From the NCBI GenBank assembly GCA_017161655.1, contig JADFCV010000014.1:1-45505 (forward strand): a DNA stretch of 45,505 nucleotides. The letters are read 5' to 3'. Every line of letters begins with the position of its first letter. The stretch's first letter is position 1. This document shows, one piece after another, positions 8,510-16,757 of this stretch. Both the position numbers and the translations under genes were made by a program. Below the pieces are notes generated by a model. It ran no database searches. It was not told the DNA's origin and saw nothing but the letters and a program-made list of their open reading frames with translations. The stretch comes from Candidatus Sumerlaeota bacterium. GTDB lineage: Bacteria; Sumerlaeota; Sumerlaeia; Sumerlaeales; Sumerlaeaceae.

Positions 8510-10321
8510 ATGGTAACGCTAACAATCAATGGTAAACAGGTCCAGGCCGAGCCCGGCATGACCGTGCTCGAAGCGGCAAAAGCCAACAACATCATGATCC
8601 CTCACTTCTGCTACCTCGAAGATGTTCACCAGGTGGGAGCGTGTCGGATCTGTGTGGTCGAAATCGAGGGTGCCAGAACACTACAGGCCTCGTGCATGGT
8701 GCCTGTGCGCGAGGGAATGGTTGTGCGCACAAACACGGCTCGAGTCAAACGCGCCAGAAAAGTCCTTTACGAGCTCATGCTCTCAGATCATCCGCGCAAC
8801 TGTTTGAGCTGCTTGCGTAATCAAAACTGCGAATTCCAAAAGCTCGGCGAACTCATTCAAATCTCCGAGTTCCGATTCGAAGGCGAACGCTCGAAAACCT
8901 TCATTGATTTCTCTAGTCCGTCGATTTTGCGCGATAGCTCGAAATGCATTCTATGCCGACGTTGTGTCACCGTATGCAACGAGATCCAGGGAGTCGGTGT
9001 TCTCAATGTGCAAAAACGCGGGTTTCATTCTGTGATCGGCCCCGCGGACGAGCTCCCGCTCAATAGTGTCAACTGCACAAACTGTGGCCAATGCGTTATG
9101 GTATGCCCTGTTGGGGCACTCCTGGCCAAAGACTCGACCCAAATTGTCTGGGATGCCATCTTTGACCCCAAGAAACGGGTGATTGTTCAAACTGCTCCCG
9201 CCGTGCGCGTCGCTCTTGGGGAGGAGTTTGGCTACCCGCCGGGCACAATTGTTACCGGAAAGATGGCCACAGCTCTGCGCGAAATAGGCTTCGATGATGT
9301 CTTTGATACAAATTTCGCCGCTGACCTCACAATCATCGAAGAAGGCCATGAATTCTTGAAGCGCGTCACCGCCGCTTTGACTGGTTCAGGCGCGACGCTG
9401 CCGATGATCACCTCATGCTCGCCCGGTTGGATCAAGTACATCGAGCACGAATTCCCCAACGAACTTGACCACCTCTCAACGTGCAAGTCCCCTCACATGA
9501 TGCTTGGCGCGCTCGCCAAGACCTATTACGCGAACAAAATCGGAGTCGATCCAGCAGACATTTTCGTTGTCTCCGTCATGCCTTGCACAGCTAAGAAATT
9601 CGAAATCACTCGCCCCGAGATGTTTATCAACGGCCTGCCCACTGTGGACGCAGTTCTTACCACCCGCGAACTCGCTCGAATGATTCGCGATGCTGGAATT
9701 GAGTTCAGCGAACTTCCAGATGGGAAATTTGATGATCCTCTGGGGTTCTCCACGGGCGCTGCTGATATTTTCGGTACCACGGGCGGGGTAATGGAAGCTG
9801 CTTTACGCACTGTTTACGAAGTGGTGACTGGACGCGAGATTCCCTTCGAGCGCCTTGAAGTCACGCCCGTTCGGGGGCTTTCGCAGGTCAAGGAAGCAAC
9901 GATCAAAATCGAGGGCACAAAACCAGAGTTCAAATTCCTCGAGGGCGTCGAAGTGCGCGTGGCGGTCACCAGTGGGCTGAGTGGCGCAAAACGCCTCATG
10001 AGAGACGTTGCTAACGGCACTTCGCCCTATCACTTCATCGAGGTCATGGGCTGCCCAGGCGGGTGTATTGCTGGTGGTGGTCAGCCCAAGCCGACAACGA
10101 AAGCCGTGCGAGAGGCACGCATGCGTGCCATTTACGCAGAGGACGCCGGAAAACCGAAGCGCAAATCGCACGAGAATCCTTTTGTTCAGAAGCTCTATGA
10201 GGAGTTCCTCGGTGAACCCCTCGGGCATCGCTCTCATGAACTGCTGCATACACACTACGTGCCGCGCGGCAGATATAACCAGTTCCTTGGGGAAAAAATC
10301 CCGGTTCAGGTCGCAAAGTAA
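8510..10321 (+). CDS. hydA: [FeFe] hydrogenase catalytic subunit HydA
   Basis: Produces or consumes H2 at an H-cluster. The N-terminus has a NuoG-like [2Fe-2S] domain (CYLEDVHQVGACRICVVE), a His-ligated [4Fe-4S] motif (DHPRNCLSC) and a two-cluster ferredoxin domain (CILCRRCVTVC, CTNCGQCVMVC). The H-domain carries all three signatures: L1 TSCSPGW (about residue 300), L2 MPCTAKKFE (about 356) and L3 EVMGCPGGCIAGGGQP (about 512). At 603 residues it has the modular length of bifurcating or NAD-linked trimeric enzymes. GAGAGGG lies 8 bases before the ATG, and only 6 bases separate it from hydB, so the three genes are one transcription unit. The maturation genes hydE, hydF and hydG are not in the window. 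Confidence 0.96.
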   Translation: MVTLTINGKQVQAEPGMTVLEAAKANNIMIPHFCYLEDVHQVGACRICVVEIEGARTLQASCMVPVREGMVVRTNTARVKRARKVLYELMLSDHPRNCLSCLRNQNCEFQKLGELIQISEFRFEGERSKTFIDFSSPSILRDSSKCILCRRCVTVCNEIQGVGVLNVQKRGFHSVIGPADELPLNSVNCTNCGQCVMVCPVGALLAKDSTQIVWDAIFDPKKRVIVQTAPAVRVALGEEFGYPPGTIVTGKMATALREIGFDDVFDTNFAADLTIIEEGHEFLKRVTAALTGSGATLPMITSCSPGWIKYIEHEFPNELDHLSTCKSPHMMLGALAKTYYANKIGVDPADIFVVSVMPCTAKKFEITRPEMFINGLPTVDAVLTTRELARMIRDAGIEFSELPDGKFDDPLGFSTGAADIFGTTGGVMEAALRTVYEVVTGREIPFERLEVTPVRGLSQVKEATIKIEGTKPEFKFLEGVEVRVAVTSGLSGAKRLMRDVANGTSPYHFIEVMGCPGGCIAGGGQPKPTTKAVREARMRAIYAEDAGKPKRKSHENPFVQKLYEEFLGEPLGHRSHELLHTHYVPRGRYNQFLGEKIPVQVAK

Positions 10322-10378
10322 GGAGTGTGTAACAACACAAAAGATTAACACAGCAAGAGGAGACATGGTAACGAAACG

Positions 10379-10972
10379 ATGAGAAGTCGAGCGTTTACGC
10401 TTATCGAGTTACTTATTGTAGTGGCCATTATCGCTATATTGGCTGCCATCGCAGTGCCAAATTTTTTGGAGGCTCAGGTCCGCTCGAAGGTTGCGCGTGT
10501 GCATGCCGACATGCGCAGCCAGGCTACGGCAATTGAGTCGTATGCTGTTGATAACAATAGCTACCCCTTGATGGGCGAGCTGTTAGCGGATGGATCTCTC
10601 CAGTTGCCGCAACAAAATGGGGCGGGGTCTCCTGCTCATAAGTTCCTCATGGAGAGCATCACGACTCCGATTGCCTACATCACGTCAATCCCGACCGATC
10701 CATTCATCGTGAATCCCAACGTCAATCCAACATGGCAGGCATTTTTCCCGCGCTATTTCTACACAAATCTCGACTGGTTTGCATACGTCACGCAGCCAAG
10801 TCCCCCGCCGGTCATTGCACTCTTCAAGGCTCGCTATGGCACGTGGATCCTTGCTGGTGCCGGGCCAGATCGCGATAGACTGGACCTCTCCCAGCATATT
10901 TACTATGATCCAACCAATGGAACGGTGAGCAACGGCGACATCGTCCGCAGTCCCAACATCATCACCAGGTGA
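10379..10972 (+). CDS. type II secretion/type IV pilin-like pseudopilin (GspG-like)
   Basis: Exported pilin-like protein processed by prepilin peptidase. The leader is MRSRA, followed by FTLIEL with the conserved Phe+1 and Glu+5, then a hydrophobic helix (LLIVVAIIAILAAIAVPNF). The later segment IESYAVDNNSYP is the usual GspG-like continuation. The C-terminus (AGAGPDRD, YDPTNGTVSNGDI) matches the pseudopilins abundant in Planctomycetes-like genomes. The residue before the cleavage point is Ala rather than the common Gly. Its ATG overlaps the TGA of a five-codon frame (MVTKR, 10365-10382) that lies just behind GAGGAG, so translation may be coupled. It sits 57 bases after hydA but need not share its function. 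Confidence 0.85.
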   Translation: MRSRAFTLIELLIVVAIIAILAAIAVPNFLEAQVRSKVARVHADMRSQATAIESYAVDNNSYPLMGELLADGSLQLPQQNGAGSPAHKFLMESITTPIAYITSIPTDPFIVNPNVNPTWQAFFPRYFYTNLDWFAYVTQPSPPPVIALFKARYGTWILAGAGPDRDRLDLSQHIYYDPTNGTVSNGDIVRSPNIITR

Positions 10973-10995
10973 AAATGAAATCGAAAAGAAACAAT

Positions 10996-11037
10996 GAGGC
11001 GGCGCCAGCTCCGACAGGTGCCGCCTCAAGGTCTTTT
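10996..11037 (+). terminator. rho-independent terminator of the pseudopilin gene
   Basis: GAGGCGGCGCC (10996-11006) pairs with GGTGCCGCCTC (11017-11027), an 11-base stem with one G-T pair and a 10-base loop, followed by AAGGTCTTTT. The T-run is short. Its position argues that the next gene starts downstream of it rather than at 10969. Confidence 0.65.
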
Positions 11038-11067
11038 CCAGCACCCAAAAAAGGGGGCTACGCTTCC

Positions 11068-11565
11068 ATGACCTCTTCTATTATCATATTAACTTGCTTA
11101 TGTCTCATCTTGATTCTGATCGGGGCATTCCGTTCCCCGCAACAGTTGGGCGAAGGTGTTCGAACTGCTTTTGCGCAACTGCTTCAGGCATTTCCTGTCG
11201 TTGTGCTCACGTTCCTCCTGCTGGGTCTGCTCGCCGTCCTCGTACCGCGCGAAACCGTGGCCCAATGGCTGAGCGAGAATTCGGGAATTCGTGGCATTCT
11301 TCTGGGGACTCTGACCGGCGCCGTGGCGCCTGGCGGTCCTGTCGTTCAAACAATCATCGCTTCGCTTGCGCTTAAATGGGGGGCAGGAGTGGGGTGCATC
11401 GTTGCCTTCCTTACTGCCGGAGCGCTTACCCATGCCTTGCTCTTGCCCCTAGAGGCGGGCTTACTTGGCTGGCGTTTCGTTGCTGCGCGCCTGGCATGCA
11501 CGTTTTTCTTCCCTCCCATCGCTGGTTTCCTTGCCCACGTGCTGTTCCGCTCATTTGTACGTTGA
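11068..11565 (+). CDS. small inner-membrane permease, possibly half-size YraQ/DUF318-like
   Basis: Integral membrane protein of 165 residues with about four to five hydrophobic segments. The central GAVAPGGPVVQTIIASL and the following AFLTAGALTHALLLPLEAGLLGWRFVAARL resemble the repeated half of YraQ/ArsP-type permeases (glycine/proline loop, then a conserved AFL-helix and LLGW-R-R pattern), but only one half is present. I place the start at ATG 11068 (AAGGGGG 10 bases upstream); a longer frame from 10969 would run through the terminator hairpin at 10996-11027. No substrate can be assigned. The family call is tentative and rests on pattern only; the 258 bases after it hold nothing I can identify. 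Confidence 0.55.
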   Translation: MTSSIIILTCLCLILILIGAFRSPQQLGEGVRTAFAQLLQAFPVVVLTFLLLGLLAVLVPRETVAQWLSENSGIRGILLGTLTGAVAPGGPVVQTIIASLALKWGAGVGCIVAFLTAGALTHALLLPLEAGLLGWRFVAARLACTFFFPPIAGFLAHVLFRSFVR

Positions 11566-11823
11566 AAGCGATCCTCATCGCCCCCTTTTTCGAGTGATAC
11601 TCATTGTTCTGCCAAACGGCAGTGGGCCCCTCTTCTTTCGCTACTAGAGCAAGCTACCCTAGGTCGCTTCCCTTGGATCTAGGAGCCATCTCCATCGCAA
11701 AGGAGCACTTCCATTCTTTCTCCCGCTTCGCAGTGGCTTTTCTCAACATGCTCCACGTGGGGGCGACCTCTGCCATGGGAGCCAAAATATCAGCCGCTGT
11801 TCGATAAGCAAAGGAGCAGGATT

Positions 11824-12768
11824 CTAGATAAACCTCGCTGCGCCGACGTTTTCCATAACCTGCGCAGGAGTCTTCGCACCCGGAATCACTGTGTGGCAGG
11901 CAGGGTGACGAAGGCAGAAAGCAAGAGCTTGTTGAGCGCGTGTGGCTCCCGTGTGTTCTCGCTCCGCCGCAAGTTCAGGTTCCAGCGCCTCCAGTTCTGA
12001 AAAGTACTTTTCAAGCTTTTCCGGGCTGAGATTCATGCGGCGGTGATCGTCTTCACCAAATCGCGTTTGGCGCGTAAATTTGCCTGTGAGGAATCCAAAG
12101 AGCAATGGAATGCGAACAATAACGCCGACCCCGTAACGTTGAGCTGTGGGAAACAACGCTTGCTCGGCTTCCCGCTCCAGAAGGTTGTAGCGCACCTGGA
12201 TCACATCCAGCAAGCCCGCGTTTGCCCATTTTTCTACGATGGGGGTCTGTTCTGTTTCCTTGAAGCTCTGAACACTCAGCCCAGCATGCCGAATTTTCCC
12301 CTGCTCTTTGAGTGTGGACAAAGCTTCCCACGGCTCATCGCGTTCGAGGATCTCTGTGTTGGGGCTATGAAGCTGGAGAATGTCCACACACTCAATTCCC
12401 AGTCGTTGCAGACTTTTCTCGACAGCCGAAATGAGGTACTCTTTGCTATAGTTGGGGCGAATAGGCCCATAGCCTTTGTCGTCTTCGGGCTTTGCCGAAT
12501 AGAAGTCATTCCCAGCCTTCGTAGCGATCACCACATCCTCGGGGTGGCCGCGTTCAGCCAGGACTTGGCCGATAAGCTCCTCTGAATGACCGTATCCATA
12601 CACATCGGCTGTATCAATGAAGGTCACACCTGCATCGAGAGCCGCATGGAGCGCTTCTTTACTTTGCTTATCATCGGTTGGCCCCCAGTTGGTTCCACCG
12701 ATAGCCCAGGCACCAAATCCGATCACGCTGACCCACGGTCCTTTTGCCCCAAGTCGTCGCTTCTGCAT
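11824..12768 (-). CDS. aldo/keto reductase
   Basis: NAD(P)H-dependent oxidoreductase of the aldo/keto reductase superfamily, a soluble TIM-barrel enzyme acting on aldehydes or sugars. The catalytic tetrad is visible: Asp52 and Tyr57 in FIDTADVYG, Lys84 in IATKAG and His134 in LQLHSPN. The cofactor-binding C-terminal part contains VIPGAKTPAQVMEN. The length of 314 suits the family, and GGAAAGG upstream of ATG 12768 supports the start. It is monocistronic between a permease and a tRNA gene. The N-terminal pattern LGxxGxxVSxIGFGAW places it with the YajO/Tas-like general reductases; the true substrate is unknown. Confidence 0.92.
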   Translation of the reverse strand: MQKRRLGAKGPWVSVIGFGAWAIGGTNWGPTDDKQSKEALHAALDAGVTFIDTADVYGYGHSEELIGQVLAERGHPEDVVIATKAGNDFYSAKPEDDKGYGPIRPNYSKEYLISAVEKSLQRLGIECVDILQLHSPNTEILERDEPWEALSTLKEQGKIRHAGLSVQSFKETEQTPIVEKWANAGLLDVIQVRYNLLEREAEQALFPTAQRYGVGVIVRIPLLFGFLTGKFTRQTRFGEDDHRRMNLSPEKLEKYFSELEALEPELAAEREHTGATRAQQALAFCLRHPACHTVIPGAKTPAQVMENVGAARFI

Positions 12769-12965
12769 GGCTATGAACCTTTCCTAAATTTTCTTGGAGA
12801 TCTCACCGTCCCACATCTCAAAGCGCCGCGTCAAGTTCGGTAAGTCTTCTGAGCCAGTGACTTATGCTGCGACTGTGGCCTCCTCGTGCTTTTCCATGCG
12901 GGCGCAACAAGTCAGAGCTAGGTATGCCAGAGGTAGGAAGTGCACGTCTGGACAAAAAAAACTGG

Positions 12966-13038
12966 AGCGGGAAACGGGGCTCGAACCCGCGACCCTCAGC
13001 TTGGGAAGCTGATGCTCTACCAACTGAGCTACTCCCGC
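12966..13038 (-). tRNA. tRNA-Gly (anticodon CCC)
   Basis: On the minus strand a complete 73-base cloverleaf can be folded: acceptor GCGGGAG/TTCCCGC, D arm GCTC...GAGC, anticodon arm TCAGC-TTCCCAA-GCTGA, and T arm GCGGG-TTCGAGC-CCCGT. The loop gives anticodon CCC (plus-strand 13003-13005), reading glycine GGG codons. The discriminator is U, as expected for tRNA-Gly. CCA is not encoded. The 13039-13306 gap upstream shows no clear promoter. Confidence 0.97.
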
Positions 13039-13306
13039 TCTCTTTTCAGAATGTTTTTACAGAGAGCATTTGAAATTCATTCGCGCCGTCACGCCCCTGT
13101 CATCACGTGCGCTTATCCACGCCTCCAATGCAGTTCCGCTCGTGTTTTCGATAGTCATCCCACGTTCGCTTAAGGCCAGGCAGCACAGGGAATGACGGGT
13201 ACCCTCAGCTAACATGCGCCTCAAAGTGCATTTTGAACCACAACAGTATAGAATATGCTCTTCTGAGGGCGTGCAAGCAGGAGCCTCTTAGCGACTTCCC
13301 GGCGAC

Positions 13307-14113
13307 TTAGTGTGCCGTAGCAGTGTTCTTCTTCTTTGCTCCAGTGCTCTGCTTGGGAGTAGCTTGTTCACCCGGTGTGGGACTCACCTCGAAACGTTTG
13401 ACTTCGTTTTCTAGGCTTAGCACCCCTGCTACTTCCAGAAAGTTGCGCAGCACGTCGGCTCTTACGAATATGGCGTTCCGAGCGTCGTCGCGCTGACTGA
13501 GTAAGCCTTGCAGTTTTCCCTCCCTGTCAAAGACGGGACCGCCGCTAAACCCACTTCGCACTTTGGAATCAGCCATGGCAAACCCGTCCAGGACGTTTAG
13601 AGCCATGACGGAACCCTCTGCAACCCAGAATCCACTCGGGTCGAACAACCCGGCTATGCGGATATGGTCGCCAATTTCCAAAGGAGTTTCCGCCAACCGA
13701 GCTGGGCTTCCGCGCCATCGGCAGTTGTCGATTTGAAGGAGGGCCAAATCGTGGTACTTCTCTGTCGCTACGACGACTGCATCGCATTGGCGGCCATCGA
13801 CCCACTCAACAATGATCCGATCGGCCGGAATCAGCCCAGTTGGGGACGGGACACTCAGCAAGTGTCTGCAAGTGAGAACGTGGTACGGCGTCACAAAAAA
13901 ACCACTGCCACGGGCAAATCCTAACGGCCGATGCGCTGTTGGATTTACGATTGAACACACTGCCACGCACGTATTGCGAAGGCGAAGTGGACGCTGAACT
14001 GTTGCAGGAAGCTGACGTCGCCCTCCGGTGTGTCTTGCTCTTACCGGCTCAGCAAGTAATGGAGTTACCCCCAGGCACAAGACCGCGAACCAAGCGATGA
14101 ACTTTTTCAACAT
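13307..14113 (-). CDS. exported trypsin-like serine protease
   Basis: Predicted periplasmic protease of the chymotrypsin/trypsin fold. The start at 14113 is chosen because it gives a clean signal peptide (MLKKFIAWFAVLCLGVTPLLA); the frame is open upstream to a TTG at 14218, but that extension has no export signal. The triad is recognisable: His84 in VLTCRHLL, Asp122 in HDLALLQ and Ser190 in SGFSGGPVF. No PDZ domain follows, unlike DegP; the tail is low-complexity and Lys/Thr-rich. The His context lacks the common TAAHV form, so the substrate range may be unusual. It lies 101 bases behind the FKBP gene in the same direction, which suggests a shared role in folding or quality control outside the cytoplasm. 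Confidence 0.82.
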   Translation of the reverse strand: MLKKFIAWFAVLCLGVTPLLAEPVRARHTGGRRQLPATVQRPLRLRNTCVAVCSIVNPTAHRPLGFARGSGFFVTPYHVLTCRHLLSVPSPTGLIPADRIIVEWVDGRQCDAVVVATEKYHDLALLQIDNCRWRGSPARLAETPLEIGDHIRIAGLFDPSGFWVAEGSVMALNVLDGFAMADSKVRSGFSGGPVFDREGKLQGLLSQRDDARNAIFVRADVLRNFLEVAGVLSLENEVKRFEVSPTPGEQATPKQSTGAKKKNTATAH

Positions 14114-14214
14114 TTCAGCCAGCAAGGATGGAACTGCGTGATACCCGATGGCAACACGAATTCCGAATCTGGAAGTGTTAAACGAAGAGGTGGCGACGTA
14201 ATCTCCGGTGAAGA

Positions 14215-14721
14215 TCAATCGCCAATGGCCGATGCTGTGGTTTGCTCATCGCGAACTTCCACCAGCTCCACATCAAAAAGCAGGCGAGCTTTTGGCGGAA
14301 TCTCAGGCGGAATGCCCGCATCGCCGTAGCCCCGTTCGGGAGGGATCTCGATAAGTCGCCGGCCGCCAACGCGCATACCGATCAAGCCGTCTTCAAGACC
14401 AGGAATCAGTTTGCCACCCCCTAGTGTGACGCGAAGAGGATTTGGCACGATTTTGATACGCGAATTATCGATCATTTTCCCAGTGGAGAGCACTTTCCCT
14501 TCGTAGTGAAAACCAACCATTTGTCCGCGAAGCGGCTCAGGTCCGGTCCCAACGCGCAGGTCCTGATAGATCACCCCAGATTCAAGTGTGTAGGACGTTT
14601 GCGACGCGTTTGGTGTGCTTACCGTATAAGTCGTTACCTCGGCAAATACCCAGCTGCTCAGTATGGCAAATCCCATAACAAGTATTCGGGAGAGACGCAA
14701 AGTTCCCATTTTTGCTCTCAT
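14215..14721 (-). CDS. exported FKBP-type peptidyl-prolyl cis-trans isomerase
   Basis: Proline isomerase with an N-terminal signal peptide (hydrophobic ILVMGFAILSSWVFA) and one FKBP domain. The core shows VGFHYEGKVLSTGKMIDNS, GGGKLIPGLEDGLIGMRVGG, the loop PPERGYGDAGIPPEIPP and the last strand LLFDVELVEV. Its 168 residues fit a single-domain periplasmic FKBP (FkpA/FklB-like without the long dimerisation region). AGAGGA lies 8 bases before ATG 14721. It is the first gene of a two-gene minus-strand unit with the trypsin-like protease. Confidence 0.92.
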   Translation of the reverse strand: MRAKMGTLRLSRILVMGFAILSSWVFAEVTTYTVSTPNASQTSYTLESGVIYQDLRVGTGPEPLRGQMVGFHYEGKVLSTGKMIDNSRIKIVPNPLRVTLGGGKLIPGLEDGLIGMRVGGRRLIEIPPERGYGDAGIPPEIPPKARLLFDVELVEVRDEQTTASAIGD

Positions 14722-14784
14722 AGTTTCGTTCCTCTACCTCGTCGTTATTACGCCGTGTCCATGAACGTGGAGCTTCAAGCAAAT

Positions 14785-15681
14785 TCAACTTTGTCCATGC
14801 GAAAAGTAGCGCAATCTCCAGCGTTTCCATCCCATGGCAAGAAGAAAGATCAGAAACTGGGTGAGGACGATGGAGGCTCCCGCTGGCACATCTGCAGCAC
14901 TGCTGACCACAAGACCCAGCATTGTGCACAGCGCCCCCAGAATCATGCTCACCACGAGAAGTGTCTTGAAGCGTGAACAGAGTAGAAGCCCTGTGGCTGC
15001 AGGTAGTACAAGGAATGCGGACACCAAGACAATGCCGATAAGGCGCGTAGAAATGACAATGGTCACTGCGAGAAGGGTGAGAAGCAGGTAGTGGAGGAAG
15101 TCCACAGGGACCCCCACCACGCGGGCCATTCGTGGATCAAACGCATAGAAGAGCAGGTCTTTCTGAAAAAGAAAGAGAGGGACGAGCACCGCTGCACTCA
15201 GCCCACCAATCAACCAGAGTTCCTCTGGAGTCATGGCCAAAACACTGCCAAAAAGATAACTCATGGCGTCCTGGCTATATCCTCGAGCCGCCTTGAAAAA
15301 GATAATCCCAATGGCCATCGAAACGACGAGGAAAATGCCAATTGCGCTGTCCTCGGAGATTTGCCCCTCATGCGTTGTTCCAGCAATGAGCCATGCGACA
15401 AGAATGCAGAAGACGATGGCCGTAGCGTAGATGCCGAGCGTTGGGTGATTACCCGTCCCGAAGAGATAAAGCCCAAGAGCAATCCCGCCAAACGCGCTGT
15501 GGGAAATTCCTTGGCCGATGAACGCCATGCGACGCAGCACGACATACACGGAAAGCACGGAGCATACGATCGAAATAAGTAATCCGCCAATGACCGCATA
15601 GCGCCAGAAATCATAACGTGCCATGTCGCTCAACGCTTGAACCAACCACATGCCCCACGCTCTCCGAGCTTCAGATTGCAT
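14785..15681 (-). CDS. metal ABC transporter permease (ZnuB/MntB type)
   Basis: Membrane subunit of an ABC-3 family importer for zinc, manganese or iron. About eight hydrophobic helices are visible. The family hallmarks are VLRRMAFIGQGISHSAFGGIALG near the start, AFDPRMARVVGVPV in the coupling region and STRLIGIVLVSAFLVLPAATG near the end. The length (298 from the first ATG) is normal; ATGs at 15651 and 15624 are alternative starts, none with a decisive ribosome site. The ATPase and binding-protein genes that usually flank it are absent on both sides, so it must work with partners encoded elsewhere. The FKBP gene follows 63 bases downstream. Confidence 0.9.
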   Translation of the reverse strand: MQSEARRAWGMWLVQALSDMARYDFWRYAVIGGLLISIVCSVLSVYVVLRRMAFIGQGISHSAFGGIALGLYLFGTGNHPTLGIYATAIVFCILVAWLIAGTTHEGQISEDSAIGIFLVVSMAIGIIFFKAARGYSQDAMSYLFGSVLAMTPEELWLIGGLSAAVLVPLFLFQKDLLFYAFDPRMARVVGVPVDFLHYLLLTLLAVTIVISTRLIGIVLVSAFLVLPAATGLLLCSRFKTLLVVSMILGALCTMLGLVVSSAADVPAGASIVLTQFLIFLLAMGWKRWRLRYFSHGQS

Positions 15682-15830
15682 CGCTATCTTGTGTGTAAGT
15701 CAGCCAGCAAGCATTTACGTGTCAGCGCTTTGGCAATTCGCTGAGGTTTATATTGTAGTTGCGTTTCTCAGAGGCGTTTTCAAGCTGACGCGCAACAAAT
15801 CGCAAAAGGAACGAGAGCAAACTCGCCTCC

Positions 15831-16700
15831 ATGGCACGAGCATCTGATCCAAGTACGCATTCACGCAAGTGGGTGGTGGAAGAGCCGGAAGATGACGGCG
15901 GCCGCGGCGTTCTGTCCGTCATCCGCGAATGGCTTGACGCCCTTGTTTTCGCTTTTGTGCTGGCCATGTTCATTCGCACGTTTGCGGTAGAGCTCTTTAA
16001 GATTCCCTCCGGATCTATGAGTCCCACGCTCCTGGGCGACTATGTGGCCGAAGGCATTGCCGTGGACGAAACGGCTCGCCAGCGTTACTATCTTCTTATT
16101 CTCGAGCGCGGAAGCGATCTTGTTCAGGTGTTCCGCAAAGATGAATCGACCGGACGTTACACCTACGAGGGCAAACGCTGGCGGGGCTCTCTTACGCCGA
16201 GCCAACTATCACTCATTGAGCGTGAGGTGCACCTCGAGGAGCATCACATCTGTGTTAACAAATTTGCCTACTGGTTCACGAAGCCGAGCCGTGGGGACAT
16301 TGTGGTATTCCGGGTTCCGTTCAAGCGAGAATCCACAACCTACACACGCAACGGCTACACGTTTCGGGTTCAGCCGTATAATCGCTACCAGTCGGTTTAC
16401 GTAAAGCGAGCCGTCGCGTTCGACGGCGAACTTGTGGAGATTGATAACGAAAAGCGCCTTTGCATTAACGGCAAACCCGTCGAAACGCCTGAATTCTTCA
16501 AATATCAGCGCTATGAAATCCCGAATACTGTCGAGTATTCTGTGAAAGTTCCTGCCGGCCAGATGTTGGTGTTCGGCGACAACACAGGAAACAGCTACGA
16601 CAGCCGGTTTTGGGGAGGGCTCCCCTACGAAAATTTGCGAGGCAAAGCGTTTTTCCGTTATTGGCCGCTCAAGAAGATTGGTTTTTTGAACAAATGGTGA
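15831..16700 (+). CDS. lepB: signal peptidase I
   Basis: Membrane-bound Ser/Lys protease that removes signal peptides of exported proteins. After a charged N-terminus comes one transmembrane helix (about residues 36-52), then box B KIPSGSMSPTL with nucleophile Ser62, and box D YVKRAVAFDGE with the general base Lys192 (a GLPGD-like stretch here reads AFDGE). Box E is GDNTGNSYDSRFWG near the C-terminus. Between boxes B and C there is an insert of roughly 80 residues beyond the minimal enzyme, seen in several deep-branching phyla. The ribosome site before ATG 15831 is weak. It is followed 57 bases later by the Lrp-type regulator. Confidence 0.95.
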   Translation: MARASDPSTHSRKWVVEEPEDDGGRGVLSVIREWLDALVFAFVLAMFIRTFAVELFKIPSGSMSPTLLGDYVAEGIAVDETARQRYYLLILERGSDLVQVFRKDESTGRYTYEGKRWRGSLTPSQLSLIEREVHLEEHHICVNKFAYWFTKPSRGDIVVFRVPFKRESTTYTRNGYTFRVQPYNRYQSVYVKRAVAFDGELVEIDNEKRLCINGKPVETPEFFKYQRYEIPNTVEYSVKVPAGQMLVFGDNTGNSYDSRFWGGLPYENLRGKAFFRYWPLKKIGFLNKW

Positions 16701-16703
16701 GGG

Positions 16704-16757
16704 GTTCGCTGACAGCTCTGGGGTAAAGGTTACACGACCACGTAAGGAGCAGCGAAC
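16704..16757 (+). repeat. 8-base inverted repeat bracketing the regulator's ribosome site
   Basis: GTTCGCTG (16704-16711) and CAGCGAAC (16750-16757) are perfect inverted copies, 38 bases apart. The right arm touches the ATG at 16758 and the TAAGGAG ribosome site (16743-16749) lies in the loop. It could form a leader structure or a dimer-binding site for the adjacent regulator. Chance occurrence is possible. Confidence 0.4.

Noticed and set aside
11604-11807. 67-codon open frame between the permease and the aldo/keto reductase.
   Set aside because: No ribosome site, no motif and low-complexity composition; likely chance.
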